Source: SZUA-100 sp965248135
GTDB taxonomy: Bacteria > Pseudomonadota > Alphaproteobacteria > Rhizobiales > Rhizobiaceae
Assembly: GCA_965248135.1 (NCBI GenBank)
Contig: CBDFIN010000012.1
Location: 806,001 to 870,000 of the forward strand
Length of the DNA: 64,000 nt
Reading direction: 5' to 3'
The notes beneath the pieces were generated by a model. The model saw only the letters and a list, made by a program, of their open reading frames with translations. It searched no databases and was not told the origin of the DNA. The translations under genes and the position numbers were made by a program. Below are positions 24,922-33,526 of the stretch, one piece after another. The first letter of the stretch is position 1, and every line of letters starts with the position of its first letter.

Positions 24922-25994
24922 TTCGGGACCCATCTGGAATAGAGCGAGGTGGAGAGCATACGCTGGCTCTTTTCTTCACGCAGGATAAGCTCGCCCGACT
25001 GCAACTGGCCGCCAAAACCGGCAAATACCTGCTGCATGATTTCGTGCGTGGCATAAAATGATGCGCGAATAGCATACGCGGTTAACACGGCAAACAGCGG
25101 ATTGTCAGAAAACAGTTTCCGGCACAAATGCAGCATCTCCGGCAGATTTTCGAACAAATGCCAGGTTTCGCCCTTTGGACCCCGTCCATAGGCCGGCGGG
25201 TCGAGCAAAATGGCGTCATAGTGATTGCTGCGGCGGGTTTCGCGGGCACAGAACTTCAGTGCATCGTCACAGATCCAGCGGATGGGAAGACTTTCAAGCC
25301 CAGCCACCTGCTGGTTTTGCCGGGCCCAGCCGATGGCCTTTTTTGAAGCATCAACATGGGTGACATGTGCGCCGGCCCGGGCAGCAATCAGGGAAGCGAT
25401 ACCGGTGTAGCCAAACAGGTTAAGCAGTCTCACCGGTCTTTCGGCGGCAGCAATTCTATCCTCGATAAATCGCCAGTGGGCCGCTTGCTCGGGAAAAACC
25501 CCGACATGGCGAAAGGAGGTAAAGCGGCCGAGAAAATTCAGACCTTCAAATTCCAGCGGCCAGGTTTCTTCCAGTGGCTTTTTTGGAAAGCGCCAGCGGC
25601 CGATACCATCTTCTTCGGTATTGCCGGTAAAAACGGCATCAACATCGCTCCATTCGGCCTCACCCAGACGCGGTTGCCAGATGGCTTGTCCTTCGGGGCG
25701 AATTATGCGGTATGGGCCGTATCGTTCGAGCTTTAAACCACGGCCGGAATCAAGCAAAGCATAAGCCTCGCTTGATGCAGTTTCCAGAATAAGCGGCAGC
25801 ATTTCGCCTGGTCTTGCACCAATTGGCGCGGCGGGTGACAAGCTGCTTTGGCTTATATGGTCATTACTCTTTGGCGGCAAAACCTTCGCCACGGGCCGGG
25901 ACTGATTCGGCTTTGACGATTGCTGCCCTTTCGGTTTACTGCGCCCCGGCCTTTGGTGTGAAGCACGGGTTTTTTGCGAGTTTTTTCTTTTCAT
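24918..25994 (-). CDS. Class I SAM-dependent methyltransferase (RlmI/RlmK-like)
   Basis: A protein of about 358 residues. The first 65 are basic and low-complexity (KRKNSQKTRASHQRPGRSK), probably disordered or RNA-binding. The rest is a Rossmann methyltransferase with motif I LLNLFGYTGIASLIAARAGA, the acidic VTHVDASKKAIGWARQN and the motif IV segment AILLDPPAYGRGPKG. The motif IV form fits RlmI/RlmK-type RNA methyltransferases. The start may be ATG 25994 or GTG 26003. It is the first gene of an overlapping trio ending in lspA. Confidence 0.85.
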   Translation of the reverse strand: MKRKNSQKTRASHQRPGRSKPKGQQSSKPNQSRPVAKVLPPKSNDHISQSSLSPAAPIGARPGEMLPLILETASSEAYALLDSGRGLKLERYGPYRIIRPEGQAIWQPRLGEAEWSDVDAVFTGNTEEDGIGRWRFPKKPLEETWPLEFEGLNFLGRFTSFRHVGVFPEQAAHWRFIEDRIAAAERPVRLLNLFGYTGIASLIAARAGAHVTHVDASKKAIGWARQNQQVAGLESLPIRWICDDALKFCARETRRSNHYDAILLDPPAYGRGPKGETWHLFENLPEMLHLCRKLFSDNPLFAVLTAYAIRASFYATHEIMQQVFAGFGGQLQSGELILREEKSQRMLSTSLYSRWVPK

Positions 25995-26254
25995 TCGCGC
26001 CACTTGTCAGACAAATCGGGTTTGGACGGCCCCACATAAATGCCGCCATGTTTAAAAGTTTCCCTGGCAGGCTCTACCTTTTCAAAGCGGACGAAGCAAA
26101 GAAAAATTATCGAGGAAACTGGATCAATATTTGCAGTACTGATTGATATTGCCAAGATGGGCTAATTTCGCCCTTGTGCCAGCCTGGTAAAATAGGCAAC
26201 TATTCAGACTGGTGAGTTGATGTCCTACAAAAAAATCCGAAAGGAAAATTTATC

Positions 26255-26707
26255 ATGGAAATGAGCGGCGAAGAGCTGATTGGGGCGGGGCAGGATGCCG
26301 TTTGGGAGGCGCTGAACGACCCTGAAGTATTGCGCGCCTGTATCCCTGGCTGTCAGTCGATTGAAAAAACATCCGATACAGAATTTACAGCCATCGTGGT
26401 TACCAAAATCGGACCGGTCAAGGCCAAATTTTCGGGTAATGTGCGGCTTGAAAATCTCAATCCGCCGAAGAGTTATTCTATCGTTGGCGAAGGGAAAGGC
26501 GGCATTGCCGGGTTCGCCAAAGGCGGCGCTGATGTCACGCTGAGCGATGAGGACGGGTCGACCAGACTGACCTATGTGGTTGATGCCAAAGTGGGCGGCA
26601 AGATCGCCCAGCTAGGATCGCGACTGATTGATTCAACCGCGAAAAAGCTTGCCGGGCAGTTTTTTACCAATTTTAGCGATAGGTTCGCCGATACACCCGG
26701 TGCATAA
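26255..26707 (+). CDS. coxG: CoxG-family SRPBCC protein (carbon monoxide dehydrogenase subunit G)
   Basis: A 150-residue START/SRPBCC-fold protein of the CoxG family: LIGAGQDAVWEALNDPEVLR, the loop CIPGCQSIEK, VKAKFSGNV and GKGGIAGFAKGGADV are all characteristic. In CO oxidisers CoxG helps anchor CO dehydrogenase to the membrane. No coxL/M/S genes are present, and solitary CoxG-like proteins are common in bacteria without CO oxidation, so the role here is unknown. Confidence 0.85.
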   Translation: MEMSGEELIGAGQDAVWEALNDPEVLRACIPGCQSIEKTSDTEFTAIVVTKIGPVKAKFSGNVRLENLNPPKSYSIVGEGKGGIAGFAKGGADVTLSDEDGSTRLTYVVDAKVGGKIAQLGSRLIDSTAKKLAGQFFTNFSDRFADTPGA

Positions 26708-26824
26708 GCGCCGCTGACCCAATACCACCAGACCCCAATGGCCAGATGCTGATTTAACGCCTTCGTATTGATTTTCGGCTAAACCATATCCGCATCAATC
26801 AATTAAGGCGGTATGGGAAGCACG

Positions 26825-27817
26825 ATGAGCGTTTTGGTGACCGGCGGAGCCGGCTATATCGGTTCACACATGGTGTTGGAACTGGTTGACCATGATGAAG
26901 AGGTTATTGTTCTCGACAATCTGGTGACCGGTTTCGATTGGGCAGTCGCGCCTGAGGCTGAGCTGATTGTCGGTGACATCGCCGATGAACCTCTTGTCAG
27001 CTCGATCATCGAAAAACATGATATCGAGGCGATTATCCATTTCGCCGGTTCGGTGGTGGTGCCGGAATCAATCGAAAATCCGCTTAAATACTATGATAAC
27101 AACACCTGCCGCACACGCAAACTGATCGAGACAACGGTTCGTTGCGGCATTGACAAGTTTATCTTTTCCTCCACCGCCGCTGTATATGCTGTGCCCGCCA
27201 CTCAGCAGCCGATTTCCGAGGATGCGCCATTGGTGCCGGTGTCTCCCTATGGAGCCTCAAAGCTGATGAGCGAGATCATGGTGCGCGATACGGCAATTGC
27301 CCATGATCTGCGCTATGTCATGCTGCGCTATTTTAATGTCGCAGGCGCCGACCCGAAGGCGCGCACCGGTCTTTCGACCAGGGGTGCGACGCATCTGATC
27401 AAGATCGCCTGCGAAGCGGCAACCGGCAAACGGCAGTCGATGGATGTCTATGGCGCCGATTATGACACCCCCGATGGCAGTTGTATTCGCGATTTCATCC
27501 ACGTGTCCGATCTGGTTGACGCCCATTACTCCGCCTTGAATTTCCTGCGCGATGGTGGCCTGAAATTTACCGGCAATTGTGGTTACAGCAAAGGGTATTC
27601 GGTTTTTGAAGTCATCGAAGCGGTCAAGCGGCTTTCCGGTGTTGATTTTCCAGTCAACCTGACTTCGCGGCGGCAAGGCGATATACCGGCGATTGTTGCC
27701 AACTCCAATCGCATGATGGGCCGGCTGGGGTGGCAGCCACACTACGCCGACCTTGACACGATCATTACCCATGCACTTGCCTGGGAACGTCAGCTTGGCG
27801 AACGCAAAGACCATTGA
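26825..27817 (+). CDS. galE: UDP-glucose 4-epimerase
   Basis: A 330-residue extended short-chain dehydrogenase that interconverts UDP-glucose and UDP-galactose for surface polysaccharide synthesis. The NAD motif is VTGGAGYIGSHMV near the N-terminus; the catalytic Ser is in FSSTAAVYA and the Tyr/Lys pair in SPYGASKLMSE. DGSCIRDFIHVSDLV is the family's conserved C-terminal region. The start at 26825 has GGGAAG upstream; an in-frame ATG at 26813 would add four residues but sits too close to its AAGGCGG. It precedes glcB on the same strand. Confidence 0.93.
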   Translation: MSVLVTGGAGYIGSHMVLELVDHDEEVIVLDNLVTGFDWAVAPEAELIVGDIADEPLVSSIIEKHDIEAIIHFAGSVVVPESIENPLKYYDNNTCRTRKLIETTVRCGIDKFIFSSTAAVYAVPATQQPISEDAPLVPVSPYGASKLMSEIMVRDTAIAHDLRYVMLRYFNVAGADPKARTGLSTRGATHLIKIACEAATGKRQSMDVYGADYDTPDGSCIRDFIHVSDLVDAHYSALNFLRDGGLKFTGNCGYSKGYSVFEVIEAVKRLSGVDFPVNLTSRRQGDIPAIVANSNRMMGRLGWQPHYADLDTIITHALAWERQLGERKDH

Positions 27818-27927
27818 TTGTCGATCTGCACCGGCAACATTGGTAATTGTTGGTTGATCCAAAGGAGGGTTTGACGGCAACCAAAATCCTGATAAATCAG
27901 TGGTTGCACCCGTAATCAGGATACTTC

Positions 27928-30108
27928 ATGTCAGATATTCCCCGCACCCGCTCTGGCGATCTGCAGATCGCCACTGTTCTTTATGATTTCATCAACCGCG
28001 AAGTTCTGCCGGAAACCGGCATTGACGCGGCTCGTTTTTGGCATGGATTCGCGTCGATTATTGCCGAGTTTACACCGCGCAACAAGGCGTTGATCGCCAG
28101 ACGGGATGTACTGCAAAAAGAGCTCGATCAGTGGCACAAAAATAATCCCGGACCGATCAGCGACATGGCAGGCTATAAGGCATTCCTGTCCAGCATCGGT
28201 TATCTTGAACCAAAGGGTGAAGCTTTCACGATCGAGACCGCCAACACTGACCCGGAAATCAACACTGTGGCCGGACCCCAACTGGTGGTACCGATCATGA
28301 ACGCCCGCTATGCCCTCAATGCGGCCAATGCCCGTTGGGGTTCGCTTTATGACGCGCTCTATGGCACCGACGTCATTTCCAGCGAAGGTGGAGCAGAAGT
28401 AACAAAAGGTTATAATCCAGCACGTGGCAAGAAGGTTGTCTCCTGGGCGAGGGGATTTCTGGATCGTGCCGCGCCGCTTGAAAATGGCGGCTGGAACGAT
28501 GTGGACGGGATTGCAGTAGCCGATGGTGCGCTGGTTGTTTCGGAAGATGCCGCATCCTCGATGCTGGCCGATCCAGCGCAATTCGCGGGCTATGGGGGCG
28601 ATGCCTCATCGCCGACAAGTGTGCTCTTGGGCAACAATGGTCTGCATCTGGAAATCGTTATCAACCGCGACCACCCGGTCGGGCGCGATGACAAGGCGGG
28701 CATTGCCGATATTGTGGTCGAGTCGGCGCTTTCGACCATCATGGATTGTGAAGATTCTGTCGCTGCAGTCGATGCGGAAGATAAAATCACCGTCTATCGC
28801 AACTGGCTTGGCCTGATGCGCGGCGATCTGGAAGAACAGGTAATAAAGGGCGACAAGACCGTCAACCGCCGTTTGGCCGAAGACCGCAATTATACCGCAC
28901 CCAATGGCTCCACCCTTTCGCTGCATGGCCGCGCCCTAATGCTGATCCGCAATGTGGGCCTGTTAATGACCAACAGTGCCGTACTGGACGGCGATGGCAA
29001 TGAGGTGCCAGAGACACTGCTTGACGGCATCATCAATCCAACCATCGCCCTCAACGATGTTGGCGCAGGTGGGCGCCGGGCAAACAGCCGGGCGGGATCA
29101 ATATATATCGTCAATCCAAAAATGCACGGACCGCAGGAGGTGGCATTTATCAATGATCTTTTCACCGAAGTGGAACAATTGCTGTCGCTGCCTGCCTTCA
29201 CCATCAAGATGGGCATCATGGATGAGGAGCGGCGCACCACGGTAAACCTGGAAGAGTGCATTCGGGCGGCGAAGAACAGGGTGTTCTTTGTCAATACGGG
29301 CTTTCTCGACCGCACGGGCGATGAAATGCACACGGCCATGCGGGCGGGAGCGATGATCCGCAAGGGCAATATGAAAACGGCAAACTGGATTAGCGCCTAT
29401 GAGGACTGGAACGTCGATACAGGCCTAAAATGCGGTTTTATCGGCAGGGCGCAGATCGGCAAAGGCATGTGGGCAATGCCTGATTTGATGGCGGCAATGT
29501 TGGAGCAAAAAATCGGCCATCCGCTGGCCGGTGCCAATACGGCATGGGTGCCATCTCCGACGGCAGCAACCTTGCACGCCACCCATTATCACCAGGTGAA
29601 TGTAGCAAAGCAGCAGGAAAAACTGAAAGCCAGAGACAAGGCAAAGCTCGACGATATCCTGTCAATTCCAGTTACCTCAAGGCCCAATTGGTCACCCGAA
29701 GATATTCAGGCCGAACTTGACAACAATGCACAGGGCATTCTGGGTTATGTGGTGCGCTGGGTCGAGCACGGTGTCGGCTGTTCAAAAGTACCGGATATTA
29801 ATGATGTCGGCCTGATGGAAGACCGGGCGACCTTGCGCATATCCTCCCAGCACATGGCCAATTGGCTGCTCCACGGCATTGTCGATGAAACACAGATTGT
29901 CGAAACGATGAAGAAAATGGCCGCCGTGGTCGACCGGCAAAACAGCAATGATCCGGCATATTCGCCGATGGCTGATGATTTCGACGATTCTGTCGCTTTT
30001 CAGGCGGCGCTTGAATTGGTGCTGAACGGGGTGGAACAGCCCTCCGGTTATACCGAACCTGTGTTGCATCGCCGCCGCATCGAGGCAAAGGCCAATTCAC
30101 GGTCTTGA
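27928..30108 (+). CDS. glcB: Malate synthase G
   Basis: A 726-residue malate synthase, the long monomeric G isoform, which condenses glyoxylate with acetyl-CoA to malate. Diagnostic stretches are STIMDCEDSVAAVDAEDK with metal and catalytic acids, RADxxA-like NSRAGSIYIVNPKMHGP, MGIMDEERRT and FVNTGFLDRTGDE. It works with the glyoxylate reductase-like enzyme at 10356-11354 only in the broad sense of sharing glyoxylate. The gene is convergent with the alpha/beta hydrolase, with 9 bp between stops. Confidence 0.96.
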   Translation: MSDIPRTRSGDLQIATVLYDFINREVLPETGIDAARFWHGFASIIAEFTPRNKALIARRDVLQKELDQWHKNNPGPISDMAGYKAFLSSIGYLEPKGEAFTIETANTDPEINTVAGPQLVVPIMNARYALNAANARWGSLYDALYGTDVISSEGGAEVTKGYNPARGKKVVSWARGFLDRAAPLENGGWNDVDGIAVADGALVVSEDAASSMLADPAQFAGYGGDASSPTSVLLGNNGLHLEIVINRDHPVGRDDKAGIADIVVESALSTIMDCEDSVAAVDAEDKITVYRNWLGLMRGDLEEQVIKGDKTVNRRLAEDRNYTAPNGSTLSLHGRALMLIRNVGLLMTNSAVLDGDGNEVPETLLDGIINPTIALNDVGAGGRRANSRAGSIYIVNPKMHGPQEVAFINDLFTEVEQLLSLPAFTIKMGIMDEERRTTVNLEECIRAAKNRVFFVNTGFLDRTGDEMHTAMRAGAMIRKGNMKTANWISAYEDWNVDTGLKCGFIGRAQIGKGMWAMPDLMAAMLEQKIGHPLAGANTAWVPSPTAATLHATHYHQVNVAKQQEKLKARDKAKLDDILSIPVTSRPNWSPEDIQAELDNNAQGILGYVVRWVEHGVGCSKVPDINDVGLMEDRATLRISSQHMANWLLHGIVDETQIVETMKKMAAVVDRQNSNDPAYSPMADDFDDSVAFQAALELVLNGVEQPSGYTEPVLHRRRIEAKANSRS

Positions 30109-30117
30109 TAATGCCGC

Positions 30118-30915
30118 TTAGTCTTCAATAAAATTGAGTTCGTCCTGCCATATAGCGGGGTTGTAGAGATCATTATGTGCGGCATTCTTGACTATCATGA
30201 GTTGTTTGGGCTCGGCTGCCGCATCGAACAGCCGCTGACCAAGGGAGGCGCTGGTCACCTCATCGTTTTCGCCGTGAACAATTAGCAACCGCGTGCCGAT
30301 GTTGTTGATCAGATCGATCGATTGATAACGGTCCTTCATCAATAGACTTACCGGCAACCACCAGTAGTGGGCTTTGGCAACGTCCACCGCCGAGGTAAAG
30401 GGTGCTTCCAGAATTACCGTACCGACCGACCGTTGTGAGGCCAGTTGAACCGCCACAGCCGCGCCAAGACTTTCGCCGACGACAACAATGTCGCGGGCTT
30501 CGATATTACGTTCGAGCAACCATTGATGGGAGGCCAGCGCATCGTTGATCAGCCCTTCTTCGCTAGGCGTTCCACTAGAGGCGCCATAACCGCGATAGGA
30601 AACAAATAGCGCGCCCAGCCCCTGGCGCTGAAAAAAGCGCAATCGGTCAGACCGGTCGCTAATCGATCCGGCATTGCCGTGAAAATGCAGTACCACGGGC
30701 CGGCCGGGCTCTGCCGGTGCATACCACGCCTGCAAGGTTTCGTTGTCGTTGGTGTGCACACTTACCGCCTGCACCCCCTCAAGCCCGACATCAGTCGGGT
30801 TGAATTGGCGGCGATCGGGGAAATAGAGAAAACTGCGCTGAAAGGCATACATGCCCAAAACGACAATAACATAAACTGCCGCCAGCGTTGCCAGAAAAGT
30901 CATCACCGCCCTCAT
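30118..30915 (-). CDS. Alpha/beta hydrolase (BEM46-like), membrane-anchored
   Basis: A 265-residue hydrolase with one N-terminal transmembrane segment (FLATLAAVYVIVVLGMYAF). The nucleophile elbow is VGESLGAAVA with its Ser near residue 149, the acid lies in VHGENDEVT and the His in KNAAHNDLY. The oxyanion segment reads VVLHFHGNAGSIS. The substrate is unknown; the family includes esterases and thioesterases facing the periplasm. It starts 17 bp after the stop of the upstream L,D-transpeptidase gene on the same strand, so they may be co-transcribed. Confidence 0.87.
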   Translation of the reverse strand: MRAVMTFLATLAAVYVIVVLGMYAFQRSFLYFPDRRQFNPTDVGLEGVQAVSVHTNDNETLQAWYAPAEPGRPVVLHFHGNAGSISDRSDRLRFFQRQGLGALFVSYRGYGASSGTPSEEGLINDALASHQWLLERNIEARDIVVVGESLGAAVAVQLASQRSVGTVILEAPFTSAVDVAKAHYWWLPVSLLMKDRYQSIDLINNIGTRLLIVHGENDEVTSASLGQRLFDAAAEPKQLMIVKNAAHNDLYNPAIWQDELNFIED

Positions 30916-30931
30916 GGCGGGGGCGTCTTGC

Positions 30932-32002
30932 TTACCCCTGTTTCACGATGATCTTGGCGCCATTGCGTACGCGCGAATAAAGATCAATCACATCCTGGTT
31001 GATCAACCGGATGCAGCCCGACGATGCGGCGGTGCCAATGGATGCCCATACAGGCGATCCATGCAACCGGTACAACGTGTCTTTGCCGTTCTGGTGAATA
31101 TAAAGCGCCCGGGCGCCAAGCGGATTCTTGGGTCCGCCGGACATGCCGTTCTCACCACCATATTTGGCAAGGTCCGGACGGCGATCAATCATCTCGTCGG
31201 GCGGAGTCCATTTTGGCCACTCCTGCTTCCAGGCCACATTGGCTTTACCCGACCATTCAAATCCTGCCTTGCCGACACCGATGCCATAGCGCATTGCCTT
31301 GCCGCCCGACTGGATAAGATAAAGGAACCGTCTTTTGGTATCGACAATCAATGTGCCAGGCCGCTCTCCAGTGCGGTATGCCACTTCCTGGCGCAGGAAC
31401 TTTTTATTCATCTTTTTGACCGGCACCGCAGGCAACTTGAAACCACCATCGGTTCGCGCCTTATAGTCAGAATATTTGATATTTTCCGATCTTGCCAGGC
31501 CGAACAGTGAGCTTGAACTGCCACTGGCAGCCTTACGCTCGGCTTTCGCCTTTTTGGCTCTTGCCAAACTCGCCTGGCGTCGCTCGTATTCATTTCTGCG
31601 TTTTTCAGCGGACTTTGCCCGGCGGTTTGCACGGTTAAGATTGCGCTCGGCTTTTTTGAACTGGCGCTCAGTGTTTTTCAGTTTTTTCCGGTTGCCGGCG
31701 ATCTGCTTGCGGTCCTTGGCTATGATTTTTGCCAATTTACGTCGCGATTTAACCGCTTTTCGCTTACCCAGCCTCTTTAATCGCCGTGTTGCCTTTTTGA
31801 GCGAGCGGTTATGTTTTGATAGCGCCTTCTTGGATTTTTTGATCTCCAGCTTCAGTTTCTTAACTCTGGCAGAAGCTTTATCACGGTCGGCATAGGAGAC
31901 GGTGACCGCGTTGCCGTAGCTGCTAGTGCCCGACGAAACGCAGGCCGTCAATAACAGCGTCAACGCCAAAAAGATCGCAACGGCAATTTTGTTCAACATC
32001 AT
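30932..32002 (-). CDS. L,D-transpeptidase lipoprotein with a basic coiled-coil linker
   Basis: A 356-residue protein with a lipoprotein signal peptide (FLALTLLLTACVSSG; lipobox Cys near residue 21). Residues of about 45-165 are extremely rich in Lys and Arg and look like a helical coiled coil (KKSKKALSKHNRSLKKATRR). The C-terminal YkuD catalytic domain, about residues 210-355, has the active-site pattern HGSPVWASIG...SSGCIRLIN with catalytic Cys. L,D-transpeptidases form 3-3 cross-links in peptidoglycan or attach proteins to it. The start may be either of two adjacent ATGs. A second YkuD protein lies at 47915-48706. Confidence 0.92.
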   Translation of the reverse strand: MMLNKIAVAIFLALTLLLTACVSSGTSSYGNAVTVSYADRDKASARVKKLKLEIKKSKKALSKHNRSLKKATRRLKRLGKRKAVKSRRKLAKIIAKDRKQIAGNRKKLKNTERQFKKAERNLNRANRRAKSAEKRRNEYERRQASLARAKKAKAERKAASGSSSSLFGLARSENIKYSDYKARTDGGFKLPAVPVKKMNKKFLRQEVAYRTGERPGTLIVDTKRRFLYLIQSGGKAMRYGIGVGKAGFEWSGKANVAWKQEWPKWTPPDEMIDRRPDLAKYGGENGMSGGPKNPLGARALYIHQNGKDTLYRLHGSPVWASIGTAASSGCIRLINQDVIDLYSRVRNGAKIIVKQG

Positions 32003-32282
32003 ATTTAGGCCTATTCCTCTTGCTGGATGACCAGCATCTTCAATCGGTGATTTCCCAGTGTCGGCACTTTACAGCGCACCACATGCCAAGCGATTCGCCA
32101 ACGAATCACCGGAAGATTCTCAGCCAACATGGTTGAACAATTCATTAACTATGTTGCGAGGTTTATATCAAACAAAAAATGTCATTGTTCGCACTAATAT
32201 CTTCACTATTCACCAATTTGCTGCATATTTGCATCACATGTGTTGATTCGATTAAGGTTTCTTTCTTCGCAAGGCGAGCATC

Positions 32283-32798
32283 GTGCCAATAATTGACCCC
32301 GCCAATTCCAATCCGCTGGTCGATGGCCGGCAATCGGCGCGTGCGCTATTAGTGCGAAGGGGGGTCGAGCGGCACATGGAGAAACTCGGTTTTTCCAGCC
32401 TGGCTGAATTGACCCTGGTGTCTGGGCGTCGCTGCGATCTTATTTGCCTGTCGGCGAAAGGCGAATTTGTCATCGTGGAGGTCAAATCTTCAATCGAGGA
32501 TTTCCGGGTCGACAAGAAATGGCCTGAGTACCGCAATTTTTGCGACCGGTTCTATTTCGCCACCCATGCTGGCGTGCCTGGTGAAATATTTCCAGATGAA
32601 GCCGGATTGATTGTCGCCGATGCCTATGGTGCTGAGATATTAAGAGAGGCGGAAGCACACCGGCTGTCGGCTGCGGCAAGAAAAGCACTGTTGCTGCGCT
32701 ATGCCAGAACCGCCAACAGCAGACTTTCTCATGTCAGCCGGTTTGCAGAAAAATCAGGCCTGGCAATCAACCCCGGTGAGATGGATGAGAAAAGCTGA
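32283..32798 (+). CDS. mmcB: MmcB-family DNA repair protein
   Basis: A 171-residue PD-(D/E)XK nuclease-like protein of the MmcB family. The catalytic core is RRCDLICLSAKGEFVIVEVK with Asp and Glu-x-Lys in place, followed by SSIEDFRVDKKWPEYRNFCD, which is highly characteristic. In Caulobacter, mmcB is a DNA damage-inducible gene linked to mitomycin C resistance. The start is a GTG at 32283 with AAGGCGAG upstream. It overlaps nothing and is convergent with actR, 3 bp apart. Confidence 0.88.
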   Translation: MPIIDPANSNPLVDGRQSARALLVRRGVERHMEKLGFSSLAELTLVSGRRCDLICLSAKGEFVIVEVKSSIEDFRVDKKWPEYRNFCDRFYFATHAGVPGEIFPDEAGLIVADAYGAEILREAEAHRLSAAARKALLLRYARTANSRLSHVSRFAEKSGLAINPGEMDEKS

Positions 32799-32801
32799 TA
32801 T

Positions 32802-33359
32802 TCAGCGTGGTGCCCGCTTCGCCAATATCCGCTGCAGGGTGCGTCGATGCATGTTTAGCCGGCGCGCGGTTTCAGAAACATTGCGATCGCACAACTCATA
32901 GACCCGTTGAATGTGTTCCCACCTGACCCGATCGGCCGACATTGGATTTTCAGGCGGCGACGCCTTGTCGTCGGGACCACGCATCAGTGCGCCGTAAACC
33001 TCATCGGCGTCAGCCGGTTTGGCAAGATAATCAATAGCTCCCAGCTTAACTGCCGTAACCGCAGTGGCGATGTTGCCATAGCCAGTCAGCACAACAATTT
33101 TGGCCGCCGGATTTTTGGTCTGAATAACTTCGACCACATCAAGCCCGTTACCGTCGCCCAATCGCATGTCCACCACGGCAAATTCCGGCACTTCAAACTG
33201 CACCAATGTCAGGCCTTCGCTGATTGACTCTGCGGTTCTTACCGAAAACCCACGCTTTTCCATTGCCCGACCCAAGCGCTGTAAAAAAGGCCGATCATCA
33301 TCGACCAACAGCAGGGATTTTGTCGATCCTTGATCAGAAATATTTTTCTGTGAAGCCAT
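32802..33359 (-). CDS. actR: Redox response regulator ActR/RegA/PrrA
   Basis: A 185-residue two-component response regulator. The receiver phosphoacceptor is Asp64 in VVDMRLGDGNGLDV, with the acidic pocket at SLLLVDDDRPF and the switch Lys in YLAKPADADEV. The short C-terminal DNA-binding domain is a Fis-type helix-turn-helix (VSETARRLNMHRRTLQRILA), which is diagnostic for the RegA/PrrA/ActR group. These regulators govern respiration, CO2 and nitrogen fixation genes by redox state. The sensor actS lies 167 bp upstream on the same strand. An FNR/FixK-like site is 105 bp before its start. Confidence 0.94.
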   Translation of the reverse strand: MASQKNISDQGSTKSLLLVDDDRPFLQRLGRAMEKRGFSVRTAESISEGLTLVQFEVPEFAVVDMRLGDGNGLDVVEVIQTKNPAAKIVVLTGYGNIATAVTAVKLGAIDYLAKPADADEVYGALMRGPDDKASPPENPMSADRVRWEHIQRVYELCDRNVSETARRLNMHRRTLQRILAKRAPR

Positions 33360-33463
33360 CGGTCACCGTGATTTTGCCCACTTTTACGTGCCCACCATTA
33401 GCCTATCTGGCAGCCGGCGGACAGCCCATAAAATACACAATACATTCTGCGATGATAGTAGCG

Positions 33464-33477
33464 TTGATTTAGATCAA
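33464..33477. promoter_or_regulatory. FNR/FixK-type binding site before actR
   Basis: The sequence TTGATTTAGATCAA is an exact TTGAT-N4-ATCAA palindrome, the consensus of FNR and FixK regulators. It lies in the actS-actR gap, 105 bp before the actR ATG. This suggests oxygen-dependent control of actR by an FNR/FixK protein; no such gene is in the window. Confidence 0.65.
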
Positions 33478-33526
33478 GGCTCGTTGTGACGGTAAAAACT
33501 CTCCCGTCACCGGTTTATTTTCGCGC

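Noticed and set aside
32135..32149. Possible LexA (SOS) box GAAC-N7-TAAC before mmcB
   Set aside because: One of the eight conserved bases differs from GAAC-N7-GAAC and it is about 134 bp from the start; too weak to claim, although mmcB is SOS-induced in Caulobacter.
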